Positions 12,391-24,647 are shown, counted from the first letter of the stretch. The stretch: DNA of 64,000 nucleotides from Uranotaenia lowii (GCF_029784155.1 NC_073693.1:146198843-146262842); one strand, 5' to 3'. The notes: generated by a model not told the origin, from the letters alone. Numbers and translations: made by a program.

Positions 12391-13420
12391 TCTGGCGTGC
12401 CACAAGGATCGAATCTTGGTCCATTATTGTTCATTTGTCAACGATGGCGTTTAAATCGTCGAAAGCGGATGTAAGCTTGTGTATGCTGATGATCTAGAGT
12501 TGTATCTGATTTCTCGTACTCTGGAAGATTGTAAACGTTTGCAATCTTTACTGGATATTTTTGTGGATTGGTGTACCGGAAACAGAATGACACTGAGTAT
12601 TCCCAAATGTACTGTTGTGTCGTTCCATCGAATATTGAGACCTGAAATATTCCAGTATTCAATCAACGGAATACTTTTACAACGCAGTGATTGCGTGAAA
12701 GACTTAGGAGTTTTGTTAGATTCTAAATTAAAATTTAATTTACATCGTGATACGGTTATAGCAAAGACTAACCGACAATAAGGATTTATTTTCAAGATGT
12801 CGAAAGATTTTAACGATCCTCACTGTTTGAAAGCACTGCACTGTATTGATCGCTCGTACGGCCTGTTCTGGAAAGTTATGTTTTGGTTTGGTTGCCTTAT
12901 CAAGTTTCTTGGAATCAGAGAATGGAACATATTCCGAAATAAATTGTCCATCGAGCACTAAGCCGTTTACAATGGAGAGAACCTCAAGAAATGACATCGT
13001 ATCCTGATCGCTGCCAACTATTGCAACTTGAAACACTATCTCGTCGGCGGAGTTTACAACAGGCAACGTTTGTAGTGAAAATTTTGAACGGTGAAATTGA
13101 TTGCCCCGAGCTGCTATCCTCGCTGGATATACGCACAAATCAAAGGACACTACTAAATAATTCTCTCATACAACCTTAATTTCGATGCACTATGTTTGCC
13201 TGCTACCAACCAATAGATTCGATGATAAGAATGTTTACTGCTTCCGAAAGTTTGTTCTTATTTGGCATGTTCCCCTGGAAAATTTACCGGGAAACTGAGA
13301 AGATCATCATTGTTGTAATGGTTTTAATTTCTCTTGTTTCTATTTGATTATTCATCAAGACACCACAGTCAGAAGAAATTTAAATAAATATACAAATATA
13401 CATATATGTACATTGACCGA
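12391..13420 (+). pseudogene. Jockey-like non-LTR retrotransposon remnant
   Basis: The reverse transcriptase remnant starts at SGVPQGSNLGPLLF (12391). After a frame change it shows the catalytic YADD box, then WCTGNRMTLSIPKC and KDLGVLLDSKL. The C-terminal block DRCQLLQLETLSRRRSLQQA (from about 13008) with NGEIDCPELL matches the usual end of Jockey/CR1-type ORF2. An in-frame stop follows RQ at 12779, and further frame breaks lie around 12840-12990. The 3' region after 13180 leads to an A-rich end near 13420. There is no endonuclease or 5' part, so this is an old 5'-truncated copy. Confidence 0.75.
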
Positions 13421-13643
13421 TACAAATAAAAATCCACCAATCTTTTTAATCTTAAAATCTTGATAATTTCAGTTGCTCATAATCTTTTAAAATTTCGATT
13501 GGTCCGTTGGAAAGCTGGTATACAGTCGACATCTCAAAAATAACATTTAACATAACAAATTTAATGTTTTTGAACTGAATTAGGCTTGGTACATTTTCGT
13601 ACCTGATATTGACCATGAGAAGCTGCATCGTTCCCAAGAAACA

Positions 13644-13846
13644 CGAAAGTTCTATCAGAAACTCAACGCATCCCGCAAAGGCTTGGTGACGCAAGCCGAA
13701 ATGTGCCGGGATAAGGACGGGGGCATCCTGACGGACAATCGTGAGGTGATCAAAAGGTGGAAGCAGTACTTCGATGAACACCTGAACGGCGCACATGCAG
13801 GAGATCAAGACAGTGAGGGAAGGTACATCGCCGGCGCACACAGGGG
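13644..13846 (+). pseudogene. RTE-like retrotransposon fragment
   Basis: A GC-rich island with one open frame reading RKFYQKLNASRKG, EMCRDKDGGILTDNREVIKR, then WKQYFDEHLNGA. This is the linker between endonuclease and reverse transcriptase in RTE-type (JAM1-like) elements of mosquitoes. Neither domain is present. It is a broken-off piece about 67 codons long; the family call rests on remembered motif wording. Confidence 0.6.
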
Positions 13847-15640
13847 TAAATGAGCAAAAAGCTGATCATAATTATTTACGGCCAAACGGTACACGTTAGA
13901 CATTTGATGTCTAAGAGACATTTTCTGTAAATTTAATGATCTTTTATATTTCATTAAGTAAAATGTAATTAACTCACTAAGGAGGAAGATAAAAAAATTA
14001 TTTATTGAAATACTTAGTTTTGAAGCTTGACATATTCAGTAAAGTTGTAGATCATGTAATTTTAAAAAACTTTGTCGAAGACATCATCAAAATTGCATTT
14101 GAAACAAAAAAGTTACCCGGGCCCAAAACAGTAAAACAACTTTTTTAAATCTAAACATGATTTGTGTTTTCAATTTCGTTCAAAAATGTATACAAACTCT
14201 CAAAGGAATTTGTTTTGGAGTTGGGGATGGCCACACGATTGGTTTCGGTCATGAAATTAAAAATATATACTGCTGTTTTCTATGCTGTTTGGCTTGAGTC
14301 AGTATTTTTCTGAAGTATGGGTTTGTCCCCCTGTCCGTTTACAGCATGGATTCTTCCAGGTTTTCGCTCAAAATGTCGATTTCCTCATCAGCAATCACGT
14401 ACTGTTGATCCGCATTAAAAATTAAGTTTAGTTTTTGAACCTCATAAATCATCTAAGGGATCCAAAGGAAACCGGAAAAATCAAATATATAATTTTGATT
14501 ACTAATTACTAAGAAATGCATGAAACGTCGCGATCTGGTGTGACCTCGAAAAAAAAAAATGTTATGCCAAAAATCGACTTTCTTGAATTTCAGGGTTTCC
14601 GGAAAACCGGTCGTTATTCGAGTCCCAGAAAGTCGATTTGACATCAAAATAAGTTCGATTTCCGAATTGTCTTTGGTCTCCCTATAGTGATATTTTGAGG
14701 GTAAAAACCTCTTATTTTCAGCGGGTTGAGAGACTTCTTAATCAAGTCCAATTTAGCTGTCATTTTGCAAAGGTTCCTTTTTCGGGCCAATCTACAAAAT
14801 TCCTTTGTCGGTTAACCCTCTTGGCTGCCACCCTAATATACAGGGCCGTAGGAAGAACCGTCTCATGGCGGGGACAGGTTTGGTTATCCTTTTTTACTAT
14901 GATACTCAAACAATTATCAATAATGTAAATTAAAAAGTTTTTTTTTTCTTAATATATTCCATTATTCATTTTTAGTTCTTTTACATTGGCAGTTTTCGTA
15001 TTGAATAGAAACTTTTGAAAATACATCCTCAAATCTTTGAAATGGAAAGCCATATTTATATAAGGTTGCTTCAGTAGCAAAATCGGTAACTAAAAATACA
15101 GGTGAGCTCAATTTATTTGATTTCAGCAGATTTCAGATTTCAGATTCAGCGGTTCAAATGCAGTTCAAATCTGGTTCTTGCAAACTTATTCGAATTCTAG
15201 ATTTTAGTTTGAAATTTAGCTTTAAAAAAATCAATATTACCAATGTTCAACAATACACAAAACATATTGAATTCTCTGCAATTTGTTTTGCAGAGAAATA
15301 AAAAAAAACTATTAAAAACGGTTTTTTCATTATAAAAAGCCAATTCATTTCAAATCCTACATTAAATTTATAATTTTTTGTTGAATTATGTATCGTAATA
15401 TTGGATGAGTAGGGACGTGGAGGTGTCAAGCCTTCTACACATTATTTTTTCTCCTTTCAGGACCAAAACGTTCCTTGATTTATTGCGTAAAAAATATAAA
15501 TTAAATTTACTTCATGTTGCTTAAATAAATTTTTAAAAAAGTTTTTTGAAGCATAATAAATTCGCCAAATTTCATACGACGACAAGTGTTGTTGGCCATC
15601 ACTTCAAATAGTGATGTGACATGTCTACAATTTTGATTAT

Positions 15641-16027
15641 GTATGTTAACTATCCACCATGGGTGCACGGATTCACCGCAGTTTCTGCCTAAGTATGTGC
15701 TCACATGCATTCTTAGATTATTAAGTTCGGCAAATCTCCAATGCAGCGCGTACACCATACCCGGACCCCATGGCTTCGTTTGAACTGTTATGTAGTGAAT
15801 GTATTGTGTTGATGTAGGTATATTTTGGAAGAATGAATCAATCAGGTGGGCTAGTTTACTTACAGGAATTCCGGCATCCGTGTTTATACCTGGTCAGCTG
15901 GCAACTGATTGAACATTCCAATTATAGAGTCAGTTATAGAATGAAACACATCTTACCTGTCGGCCGCTTATAGGATTCGAACCCAAAAGTTTTTCTTGCC
16001 GATACCGGGAATCGAACCCAATACGCT
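15641..16027 (-). mobile_element. tRNA-related retroposon with 21-bp target duplication
   Basis: Flanked by a perfect direct repeat CATGTCTACAATTTTGATTAT at 15620-15640 and 16028-16048. Read on the - strand, its 5' part holds GGGTTCGATTCCCGG and then GGGTTCGAATCC, both good RNA polymerase III B boxes. No convincing A box precedes them, so the 5' end may be truncated. The remaining ~300 bp has no coding frame. A long target duplication with a tRNA-like head is typical of a SINE moved by a LINE. Confidence 0.7.
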
Positions 16028-17124
16028 CATGTCTACAATTTTGATTATATAGTGAAATTTTGTCGAAAAAAGGAAGATAACTAATTAAAACTGCTTCGAA
16101 CGGTGGCACAGTCTAACAAAACATTATATGGCCTACCGTGGGGTTAATCGGGACATGCCCATGAAATTGTTTAAAATATTTCAAGATTGAGGATAATGAT
16201 GTTGATGTGAAGAAAATTTACTTTTAAGATGATCCTAGAAAAAAGGGCTTCCATCTTTTGCAGGGAGTCAAAAATAAAAATCTATATTTTATTTGATTTT
16301 TTTGCCCTTTGAGTTAGGCACCACCATTAGTATTTCTCCGAATATACATAAGTATGGGGTGATAAAAAAAAAATTGATTGCAAAAAACAAAAAAAATATC
16401 TGCAAAGCGAAAAACTATGCACTAACTTGCCTTCTAAATGATGGAAGCTAAAATGAACGAATTTGTTATGTGAAGCAGTTTTTATGTACAGGAGTTTCTC
16501 AATAAACAAGCAACTGTCACCCCACTTGGGGGAGTAAAAATTAATGTTAAAAAATTGACAGTGAAAACCCATTAAAAACTTTTTTTTTCTAACATTAAGT
16601 TTTATTCAGGACAAGAGCATATGCCAAAAGAGCATCATTTGACAGAAATATTACGGGTACAGTCTAAAAAATTGTCTTGATTCACCCAATTTACGATATT
16701 CAAAATGAGAATTGGTGAAGAAATTGAAATTTTGAAATTTAACTTGCTACCAAAATTATTAGTATGCGATTTCTTGCAATTTTAGTTCCCAAACGAAATA
16801 GTCATCTTGATAACTATACCTTGATTGTGAAACTCATTTACGAGCTGAATCTGTAATTCAACCTGGATCGGAGTTTGAATTCGGCATTAGAGCTTATTTT
16901 CAACATTTTTCATGGGTTTTTAAAAAATTGGGTTGAAGAACTTCGAGAAGATATCAACCAAAAACTCAAAAGAAACCCTTTTTTTTTATTTCATATTTGG
17001 AAACATATTATTGAAATATTGAAAAGACATGTAAGTCTCATAAGTTTATAATCAAATTGTGAATTAAATGCAAAACCAAATTGAATAAAATTTCAAAATA
17101 GCTTTTCATTTCTTTTTTTTAATA

Positions 17125-19131
17125 AAGCTTAGTTCTTTTAAAAATGGGACATTTTCTTTTGCTGATATCTCATTTACTAGTTATCGCACATTCAAAACTA
17201 TGACAGCATTTTGTTGCCTGTTGAAAGAACCATCAGATCTGTTTTTTTTTTTTCAAAATTTTATAATTATGCGTTTCTGAGATATTTAAGATGCAAGAGA
17301 AAAAGAAAAAATTACTTTGCACAGTTTCCTTTAAAATCCATCGTTTTTTAATAGATAGCTGACAAAACCGTTGAATATGCAAAGAATTATTGTTTACAAT
17401 AATGCAAACACTGTCAAAAATGTCCACTAAGTTCGAATCAAGCATTGGAGAGGAGCACATGATCGGCAACTTCGGCTAAGGGTCATTAGGGAAGTCAAGT
17501 CTCATACCAGCATTTTTAATTTTCAATATGCTTATGCTTATGATACGTACACAGCCAGATCTTGTCAGCATCCCGGTGAATAGTAAAAATACATTTACTA
17601 TTCATCTTATCAAGGCCGGGCCCACTGTGCAGTATTGGACGCAGAGACGACTGGAACCAGGGGAGGAAGAAACGTGGACAACAGTACCATACGTTCCCAT
17701 GTTTTTTTAAATATTAATTCGTTGGGAGCATAGGTGCTAAGATATTTCTATGCTCCTTGGTGTTAGGCCTTGCGATTCTTCCTTCAGGGGATGGAAATGA
17801 GGTTTTTCTACATAAAGTCCAAAATTTAACAATACAATAATTAAAGAAATTCTTCTTCAACCATCATACACTGTTTAATTCTGGATCCCTGTACCTTCAT
17901 CTCAGGTCATTGACCATGGTTATAGCGCCATTGCTCGCTTTTGAAAAGATTTAAAAGAGCAGAGCAATTATTAATACAGCACCGAAATCCTTAGAATTTT
18001 TCCATTCTAAAAGATTTCAGCGCCAAAAGGAATACATACACATATGAACACACATTGATATGATATAATCATTTTCTTCTTGTTACACCACCATGGCCAA
18101 AACTCGTATGCATCCTGGAAAATGAAAAACTGGCGTTCCTCATTTTTCTTTTCAACATAGTGTCTGATAAATAGAACATGCATTGTAGCCAGCATTTTTA
18201 ATTTTCAATAAGCGAAAAACTAAGGGCAAATCGCTGAAATTTCAAAAATTTTTTCCTCCGATAAGCTGAAAGTGTTGCCTGGTAATGAGTCATTCAAACC
18301 TAACCTCAAACAACATTTTTTTCTTAACTCCACAGCTCGTAAGCTGTATAGCCGGTTCCGAGGCTATGGAACACATGATTTCTGATGAACGAAAAAACTT
18401 ATGAAATACCCTGTTTTAAACAAATTCCAGCGTTTGAATCCTACATCATGTCTGCTCGTGGCAAGGTCCCGAGTATATTAAAGTATATATTTGCTGGTTA
18501 TCTTGCATAAAATATAATGATTTGCTAAAATTCTGCTCCTGTGGAAAAAAAAACTACAATTTTCAAACAAAAACTACGGTTTACGCTGTTTTTAAAAGCC
18601 TAAAAAGAGTAATCTTTTATGTACTCTTCGCAACCTACGATCTATACAAACCGATTATACTTAAAATTCAATTTCATGATGGTTTTACTTCGTTATTACC
18701 AGATTTTGCCAGCAGAAATTCCATTAAAAACGCTCAAAAAGTGGCTCAAAAATAATCAAATTTGTTAATTTTGAAACATCTGTATCCCCTGAATTGCCCT
18801 CAGTTTCTTTTAAAAGAGAAGTATTGGTCCGAAAAGTGGCATAAATTGAAGGGGGAGGATGTAGCCACCTAAAATACAGATTAGACGAAGTATGAGTTTG
18901 TAAAAATGGTTAAAATCATGACTGAAAAAAGTGTGCACTGGCCGATGGGAGGTACCAAGAATAAAGTAGAATTTATTCTTTTAAAAAAAACAATAAATAA
19001 TTATTTTCAAACTTTTTCATGAATTATTATAAGATAAACTTAATTTCCTTCATTGAAAGTATTAAGATTAAACAAAAGGTTTTTTAGATACACGCATTCG
19101 TAACTGTCCCATTTCTAAAAGAACTAAGCTT
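17125..19131. mobile_element. TA-flanked element with 27-bp inverted ends
   Basis: The left end AAGCTTAGTTCTTTTAAAAA, then TGGGACA, is matched by the right end in reverse complement with one mismatch. TA lies outside each end (17123-17124, 19132-19133). It has no transposase frame. It carries a retroposon insertion at 17529-18188, so the original element was about 1.3 kb. Confidence 0.6.
17529..18188 (-). mobile_element. Retroposon with 22-bp target duplication
   Basis: A 22-bp direct repeat (CCAGCATTTTTAATTTTCAA plus TA) flanks it at 17507-17528 and 18189-18210. Read on the - strand it ends with ATAAGCATAAGCATA, a short tandem tail of LINE type. A GC-richer block next to the tail contains CCTCCCCTGGTTCCAGTCG. 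No reverse transcriptase is encoded; it is a 5'-truncated LINE tail or a SINE. Confidence 0.6.
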
Positions 19132-19836
19132 TAATGATTGGAACCGAAAATCTTAAATTCCAAACAGGATACCGAATCCAAAATATGAAAACAGAACAAC
19201 AATTAAGATTTGGATAATATGGAACCAGAACCTCCTGAATGAGTTTAATTTCCTTTAAAATTTAATGTTCAGAAACGTGTTTCTATCAACAAGCAACAAT
19301 TTTGAAAAACTGAAGCAGAATTCTGAACCTGTGATTAGTTTTCGAGGTTTTAACATTATCTCTGAGTTAAGATTAAGCCTTATTCAATGATCCAAATTTT
19401 ATTCAGAATCTAAAATTTTGAGTGCAGAGTAGAATACATCACTTTCTGCCCCACATGGGAAAGGGGTGGAGAGGGGTGGGGGGTGGTTTCTCGAATAGCG
19501 TGGAAGCTCGGATAAGCAGGTCTCTTGTACCTGTGTTATCAGCAAATTCAACGCTGTGAGCATTATAAACGAGATTTCTTGTTTCGAGATCACCTAACAA
19601 ATTTTAGATAAAAAAAATTCATTGTTGCAGTTGTTGAGAAATGTGTGGTGCTACTTTTCTATTTTTGACGCGTTCTGTCACTAATGTTTTGTATTTGAAA
19701 AACACATGATGGTGGTGCATAAATGAAGGGGTAAAATTTTCATAATTTGAATTATTCGGGTTGAAATTCGGGTGTGAATTTCATTGAAAAAAATTTTACC
19801 AATATTTCATAGCGTTTTCCTTTTTTTTTATTGCAG

Positions 19837-19932
19837 ACTATTGCTACTCGATAGAGACCGCCAATCGGGAAGGATCCGAAGCACAGCATCTCCTCCTCCA
19901 ACCTACCGTTCCAATGTCGGAAGTCTTCTCAG
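19837..19932 (+). CDS. Internal exon, PPxY-tailed receptor-like protein
   Basis: A small exon between TTATTGCAG and GTAAGT, 96 bp, phase 2 in and phase 2 out. It encodes LLLLDRDRQSGRIRS followed by a second PY motif, SPPPTYRSN, and ends SLLR, whose last codon is completed by the next exon. The run of four leucines next to charged residues continues a basic juxtamembrane-like stretch. The frame is only open when joined to 3550, since the upstream frame contains stops; this and the splice sites fix the borders. Confidence 0.8.
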
Positions 19933-20132
19933 GTAAGTATAGCAAAGAATAGATCTGATTTTTTTTTATAAGAAGTGTAAGAGTAGTAAACTAAGACGTA
20001 ACTTAATCCGAGTTCAAGAATTGTTTCTTAAGGTCACACTTAATCCAAACTTGTTATGTCAGAAGTAAAATATTTTCGTGAAAGATCCAACACAAAAATT
20101 CCAATTGTACTAAACGCTTTTAATTATTTCAG

Positions 20133-20856
20133 GATTCCGCTCACCTCTCGGCAAAGCAACTCCGCCTCTAGCGCGAATGGAAGCGTCAATGGAGCCCACC
20201 CACCAGGTTCCAACAATAGCACCGGCCTGTTCGGAGGACTCAGTGGAATTATCAGCGGTGCCATCGGCGGTGGAAATGGATCTTCAACGGCAAGCACCCC
20301 ACAACATCCAAGACCTCCGACAGCTGTTGGGTCGGAAGCTCCAAGCAATGGCGTTGGGGCCCCAGCTGTGCCACCACCCACCTATCGCACCATCGACCGG
20401 AGGGACTCTGCGACGTCATTTGGGGACACCGCCAACAGCCAGTTGGAAGACCAGTTGATTATTAAAATTGATGACACCAAATCGGCACCCCTGGTTGGTT
20501 CCGGACTGAACTCGACGCCACAAATATCAACAACAACGACAACGACGGCCGTCGTGCATCACAAACAACGAAATTCAATAACGGCCGAAACAATTGAAAA
20601 CGACTACAATAGCGGCAGTAACAATAGTACTAGTAATAGTTATGCTATCGGTAATAGTAGCGCTAATGGTGGAAATAGTATTAAAGTGGACGATGGGCAG
20701 CTTAGTAGAAAGAGCAGCAAAAACGGCAAGGATTTAGTTACGATTGTGACCATTTCCGGTTCGCTCGAAAGATCGAAACAGACTGTGAATGGCGACGGGA
20801 CAACTAGTGCGGGTCGGGGTGATCCCAGCATGGACCCACCCAATGGCCATCTGTAG
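20133..20856 (+). CDS. Terminal exon, PPxY-tailed receptor-like protein
   Basis: It follows AATTATTTCAG across a 200-bp intron, enters in phase 2 (AG|G = Arg) and ends NGHL-stop. About 240 residues. The exon is low complexity and probably disordered, rich in Ser, Asn, Gly and Thr, with a third PY motif (VPPPTYRTIDRR) near residue 80 of the exon. Acidic and hydrophobic LEDQLIIKIDD and a late VTIVTISGSLERSK are the only non-repetitive islands. Asn/Ser runs come from AGTAAT-like triplet repeats around 20615-20680. The 266-codon frame that starts with ATG at 20056 begins inside the intron, so that ATG is not the start. The job is likely ligase or adaptor recruitment by the tail, inferred from the PPxY motifs only. 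Confidence 0.8.
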
Positions 20857-22331
20857 CCACGTGAGGTCCTCGACGATGAGGACACGGCTATTTGAATCTA
20901 CTTTTTTTTTTCAATACAAACTCTATCACTGTTGAACAGCGAGATCGAAACAATGAAAATCAAAAAGCCAATAACAGATAAACGAAAATAACTACAATCG
21001 ACAAACGATATTTTCACAACCGCCATGGAAGTCTAGTTTTTATTAAGATACAATTTATACTTGTTTTATTTTGTTAAGCTCTTATTTTGTTCGGTGTGGA
21101 TGAATGAAAACTTTTTTAAGTTTTTTCTCGAACAAAATTCAATCACCCTACCTGATGTCAAAATCAGAAAAACATAAAGATTAAATCATTCAACCCCTTT
21201 AGTGTTTTAAGTTGTTCGCATTTTAGCCGTAAGTCGCCGATAATGGAAACAAAATGATTTCTTTAGAATTGGATAAGAGTTTTGAAGTTTGTCGGAAAAA
21301 AGTTCAGGGCTAAACGAAAAATCACTCGAACACCCACTATCGCTAAGCTCCCGCACTGTCAGTGGAAAAACACAATTTAGAATTAAAAGCAAATAGAGAT
21401 AACTCGAAAAGATCATAAATCGTCAAATGAGAATGCCCAAGCCGGGGGAGGAAGGCTCAAAATTAGAACACAAATAACTTTTTAATTTAATATGTGCCTG
21501 AAAATGAGAAACTAATTGCAAACACAAACAACCGGAACCTTTCTCGTGGCCTTTGCTTCGACGAATGCTGGCGCCAGCCGTAGGTTGACAGTTTTCCCGC
21601 AACTTTTTCCCACTCTTTTCATATCGAGTTAGTTTGGAGGCGAAACAAATTTAGTTTTAATTTCGTTTGTTTTACAGAACATTTGGTGCACTACCGCAAA
21701 CCGATTCCATTTCCCGTTTGGTTGCTGAACTACCCTTCTACTTATTTATCCTCCGCATTGTAAATACCCGAACACCAATCTGAGAACGCAATCTGTACAG
21801 TTTGAAAGTAACCGTTAAAAACTCGCATAAATTTTAAGCGATAGTGAAATCTTCAACACATGCCTCGAGAGTAGAAAAATGAAACAAAAAAAAAAACAAT
21901 TGAAAGCTATTTAAAAAAAAGAAGAGTTATGTAAAAAACAAAGAGGAACATTTGGACGGGCAAAACAAATGAATACAAAATAAGCTGTATCATAAATGTT
22001 TTTATTTTATATTTAACCAAAGAATGACAGAGGTTTATCGCTAACGAGACAAAGCTAGACGAGTATTAAAGTATGGAAAATCTTGCAAAATAAACCAGTT
22101 GTTCGATTCATTTCTTATGATGACAAACCTTGATAAATGAAATCTTCCTCCTTACCCATTACGATTCAATATATAAAGATCGTATCAATTCAATTGATAG
22201 CAATTCATCGTTAGATAGGATGATTCCATCTTTGACCGAATTGATCACAATCTGAAACGATCCAGTTAGATCTTTCGTGGTTGATAACAATGAACGCTCA
22301 TATAACCAGAACTATAAACGTAGACCAACAT
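20857..22331 (+). other. Probable 3' UTR and intergenic spacer
   Basis: No coding signal. AT-rich sequence after the TAG at 20854-20856. The block 21540-21800 is less AT-rich and looks single-copy. A canonical AATAAA at 22089-22094 could end a transcript of about 1.25 kb of 3' UTR, although other A-rich runs near 21880-21980 are possible. The spacer then runs to the tRNA gene. Confidence 0.45.
22089..22094 (+). promoter_or_regulatory. Candidate polyadenylation signal
   Basis: An exact AATAAA hexamer 1.2 kb after the stop codon of the PPxY-tail gene and upstream of the tRNA gene. It is chosen by position only. No cleavage site can be seen. Confidence 0.3.
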
Positions 22332-22413
22332 GACGAGGTGGCCGAGAGGTTAAGGCGTTGGACTGCTAATCCAATGTGCTCTGCACGCGTGGGTTCGAAT
22401 CCCATCCTCGTCG
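22332..22413 (+). tRNA. tRNA-Ser (anticodon GCT)
   Basis: A full 82-nt cloverleaf with no intron. The acceptor stem GACGAGG (22332-22338) pairs with CCTCGTC (22406-22412), with G as discriminator. The A box is GTGGCCGAGAGGTT. The anticodon stem TTGGA/TCCAA encloses CTGCTAA, so the anticodon is GCT at 22365-22367 and reads AGC/AGU. There is a long variable arm, as in class II serine tRNAs, and a B box GGGTTCGAATCCC. An RNA polymerase III terminator follows at once. All pairings are intact, so this looks functional rather than SINE-derived. Confidence 0.96.
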
Positions 22414-22418
22414 GATAG

Positions 22419-22424
22419 TTTTTT
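22419..22424 (+). terminator. Pol III terminator (T6) of tRNA-Ser
   Basis: A run of six T begins 6 nt after the tRNA discriminator base, followed by a second T run after AA. This is the usual RNA polymerase III stop. Confidence 0.85.
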
Positions 22425-23513
22425 AATTTTTCTATCTGGCACCTGCCACGAAAGAGCATTCGATTTAAATTATCAGTTTATCTGAAATGAAGAGTTAATC
22501 TCACCGTAAATTTATTTTATGAAATTATTTTATCAGCTATATCGGTGAAATTTTAATTTTTGAGAAAGAATATTTTAGAATTTAAAGATTATAGACGGAT
22601 AGAGATTAGAATAAGGTGAAAGATATTGAAAATGAGCGGAAGGATAGTTTTTATTTGAAAAACTTTTCATAACATTTCATCGTTTCGTTCCTCACGGGCC
22701 TACTACAGTGAGCGAAATAAGAATAGTACCACTATGTGTTTTGCTTGTTACAATATGAATGATGAATGAAATCATGAAAATTTTCTTCTACAGTTTGTTC
22801 TAAATTGTTTAACGGAAAAATCAAGCATAAGTTTACTTTTTTTTGGTCGTAACAATTGGCGTTGAGGACCGAAAATGTGGAAAAGGGGTGCGAAATAAGA
22901 ATAGTACCACTTGAGTTTTTCAACAAAAACAAGAGGATTAGATAATAAGGTTTCTACGAATTATTTGAATAGAGAACTGCATTTTAAGGAGTTTTCTAGA
23001 ATTCCAAAGGTTTTCAAAGGTTTTAAAATGGGGTTATAAGAGATGCCCCTCTTACTAACGTAATTGTATATTTGAGCTTTAATTCTTTACTTAACTACTT
23101 ACTTTCTTCATTAAAATGACGTTAAACGATGAAACAAACATTCGGGATTTATTTTGAATCAGAAAAAATAGATTGCAAATTAAAAACTTAGATTTATTTT
23201 TCAGTAAACCACACTTATTCCAGTTTCAAGTCGTAGATGGCAGCACTATCTTGCAGTCAAAACCAAATTAAGTCTCAATATTGATTATCCAGGTTTATTT
23301 AGACCCATATTCATCATTTTGAGTTATATTCCTATCGCAGTTTTGTGGAAGTTCACGCTGCAGAAAGCTTTTCCAAATTAGCAAAAGAATCACCAGCACA
23401 AGAATGTACAACCGCCAAAATTCCTGCTCATCTCAACTTCCGATTCAATTGCAAATCATACCGATAATACTGCTAGCCATCTGTTCCATCAAGCTCCATC
23501 GTAAAATACAATT

Positions 23514-23933
23514 TGTTGAAAAACGCAGGTTTCAGTGGTGGAATAGAGTTATCTTTATTCATGTTTCGTCTATGAGGTCACTAGATTACAACTATATTAA
23601 TTAGCGATAGCTAATTGTCACTTCCACATCTTATAATCCCTAACCGGGAAAGTACTCATTTCTCAATGAGTACTTTGATATTCTTACCCAGAATATCTGG
23701 CAACACTGTTGTGTTACCACGAACCCAATTTATGTTGTCTCGCTTGACCGTGTGATGATGTAAACATTTATACCGTGTTTACCATCATCAGCTGTCATCT
23801 TCAATCATCACCGCTATTGTTTCAATTGCGAATTGACTCAAAGCATACGGAACCAAAACAAACTGTTTTGGTTCTACTCGTGGGAGCAGAAGTTGCTGCT
23901 TGCTGTTCCCAAGGAAAACCGTAAGTTTCAACA
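23514..23933 (-). repeat. 3' LTR of copia-like element
   Basis: 420 bp with perfect short inverted ends TGTTGAAA / TTTCAACA. It lacks a 10-bp segment near its start (TGAATAATTC) that is present in the other LTR. It differs otherwise by A for G in AGCATACGG (about 23850). Confidence 0.92.
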
Positions 23934-24630
23934 CCTCCCCTCAATTCGCAGATTGAGAATGCTGAACAGCTTCGCGTGCCTCGCCCTTGGTAACGCCTTC
24001 GTGAATGCATCTGCTGGCTGATCCTCAGTAGAGATGTGTCGCAAAGATAGCTGACCGCTTCTTATGATGTCTCTGATGAAAGCATACTTCACATCCAGAT
24101 GCTTCATCCGCTGATGAGTCCGCGCCTCTTCCAAATACTGGATGCAAGGGATGTTGTCCTCCATTAACTTGAAAGGAGTGCTAACCACACCCAATTCACC
24201 AAGGAAGTTTGTTAACCACAAACTTTCCTTGACCGCATGGCAAAGGGCTCATATCTCAGCTTCGGTCGATGACAGACTGACCGTCTGCTGACGTTTCGTT
24301 GACCACGAAATAAGATTTCCGAAGATCATGTAAGCGTAACCTGATACAGATCTTCGATCATCGGAGTCGTTGGCAAAATCTGCATCAGCAAATCCGATGA
24401 GTGGTTCTAATTTTGCGTTTCTGCGGTATACCAACGCCATATCGGTCATACGTCGATGGTATCGCAGAATACGCTGCAGGCCTCGCCTGGTATTTACTTA
24501 GTGCGCTAACCGCAGCACAGATATCTGGTCTCGAAGATGTCGCCAGATATTGTAGACAACCGATCAATTCTTTGTACGGTTGTTCGGTGATAACCTCACC
24601 ATCGTTCAGCTTCGTCCAGTGAACGTTCAT
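23934..24630 (-). pseudogene. Copia RT tail and RNase H remnant
   Basis: Pieces in different frames read GEVITEQPYKELIGCLQYLA and SRPDICAAVSALSKY (reverse transcriptase end). RNase H follows with LIGFADADFANDSDDRRSVS, TKRQQTVSLSSTEAE, DNIPCIQYLEEARTHQRMKH and ADAFTKALPR. A frame change near 24460 and a TGA at about 24249 after STEAEI break it. The last codons end near 23940, next to the purine tract. This is the standard 3' end of a Ty1/copia pol, now inactive. Confidence 0.85.
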
Positions 24631-24647
24631 GCCACGAAACCTGTGAC

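Larger units (their letters stand above)
3551..19836 (+). other. 16.3 kb intron of the PPxY-tail gene
   Basis: Bounded by GTGAGT and TTTTATTGCAG, it joins phase 2 to phase 2. It is filled with mobile-element debris listed separately. Stretches with nothing identifiable beyond AT-rich sequence are 5960-7200, 13850-15640, 16049-17124 and 19132-19836. Within these, 19140-19390 resembles the degenerate 29440-30080 sequence built on AATTC/GATTC-like words. Confidence 0.7.

Noticed and set aside
17528..17710. Open frame with GPTVQYWTQRRLEPGEEETW, resembling part of a domain
   Set aside because: It lies inside a retroposed segment with a 22-bp duplication and is antisense to its 3' end. There are no splice sites, so it is a shadow.
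20056..20132. ATG at 20056 as start of a 266-residue protein
   Set aside because: The frame runs through a clear acceptor at 20132, and the sequence before it is intronic in composition. Upstream exons join in phase.
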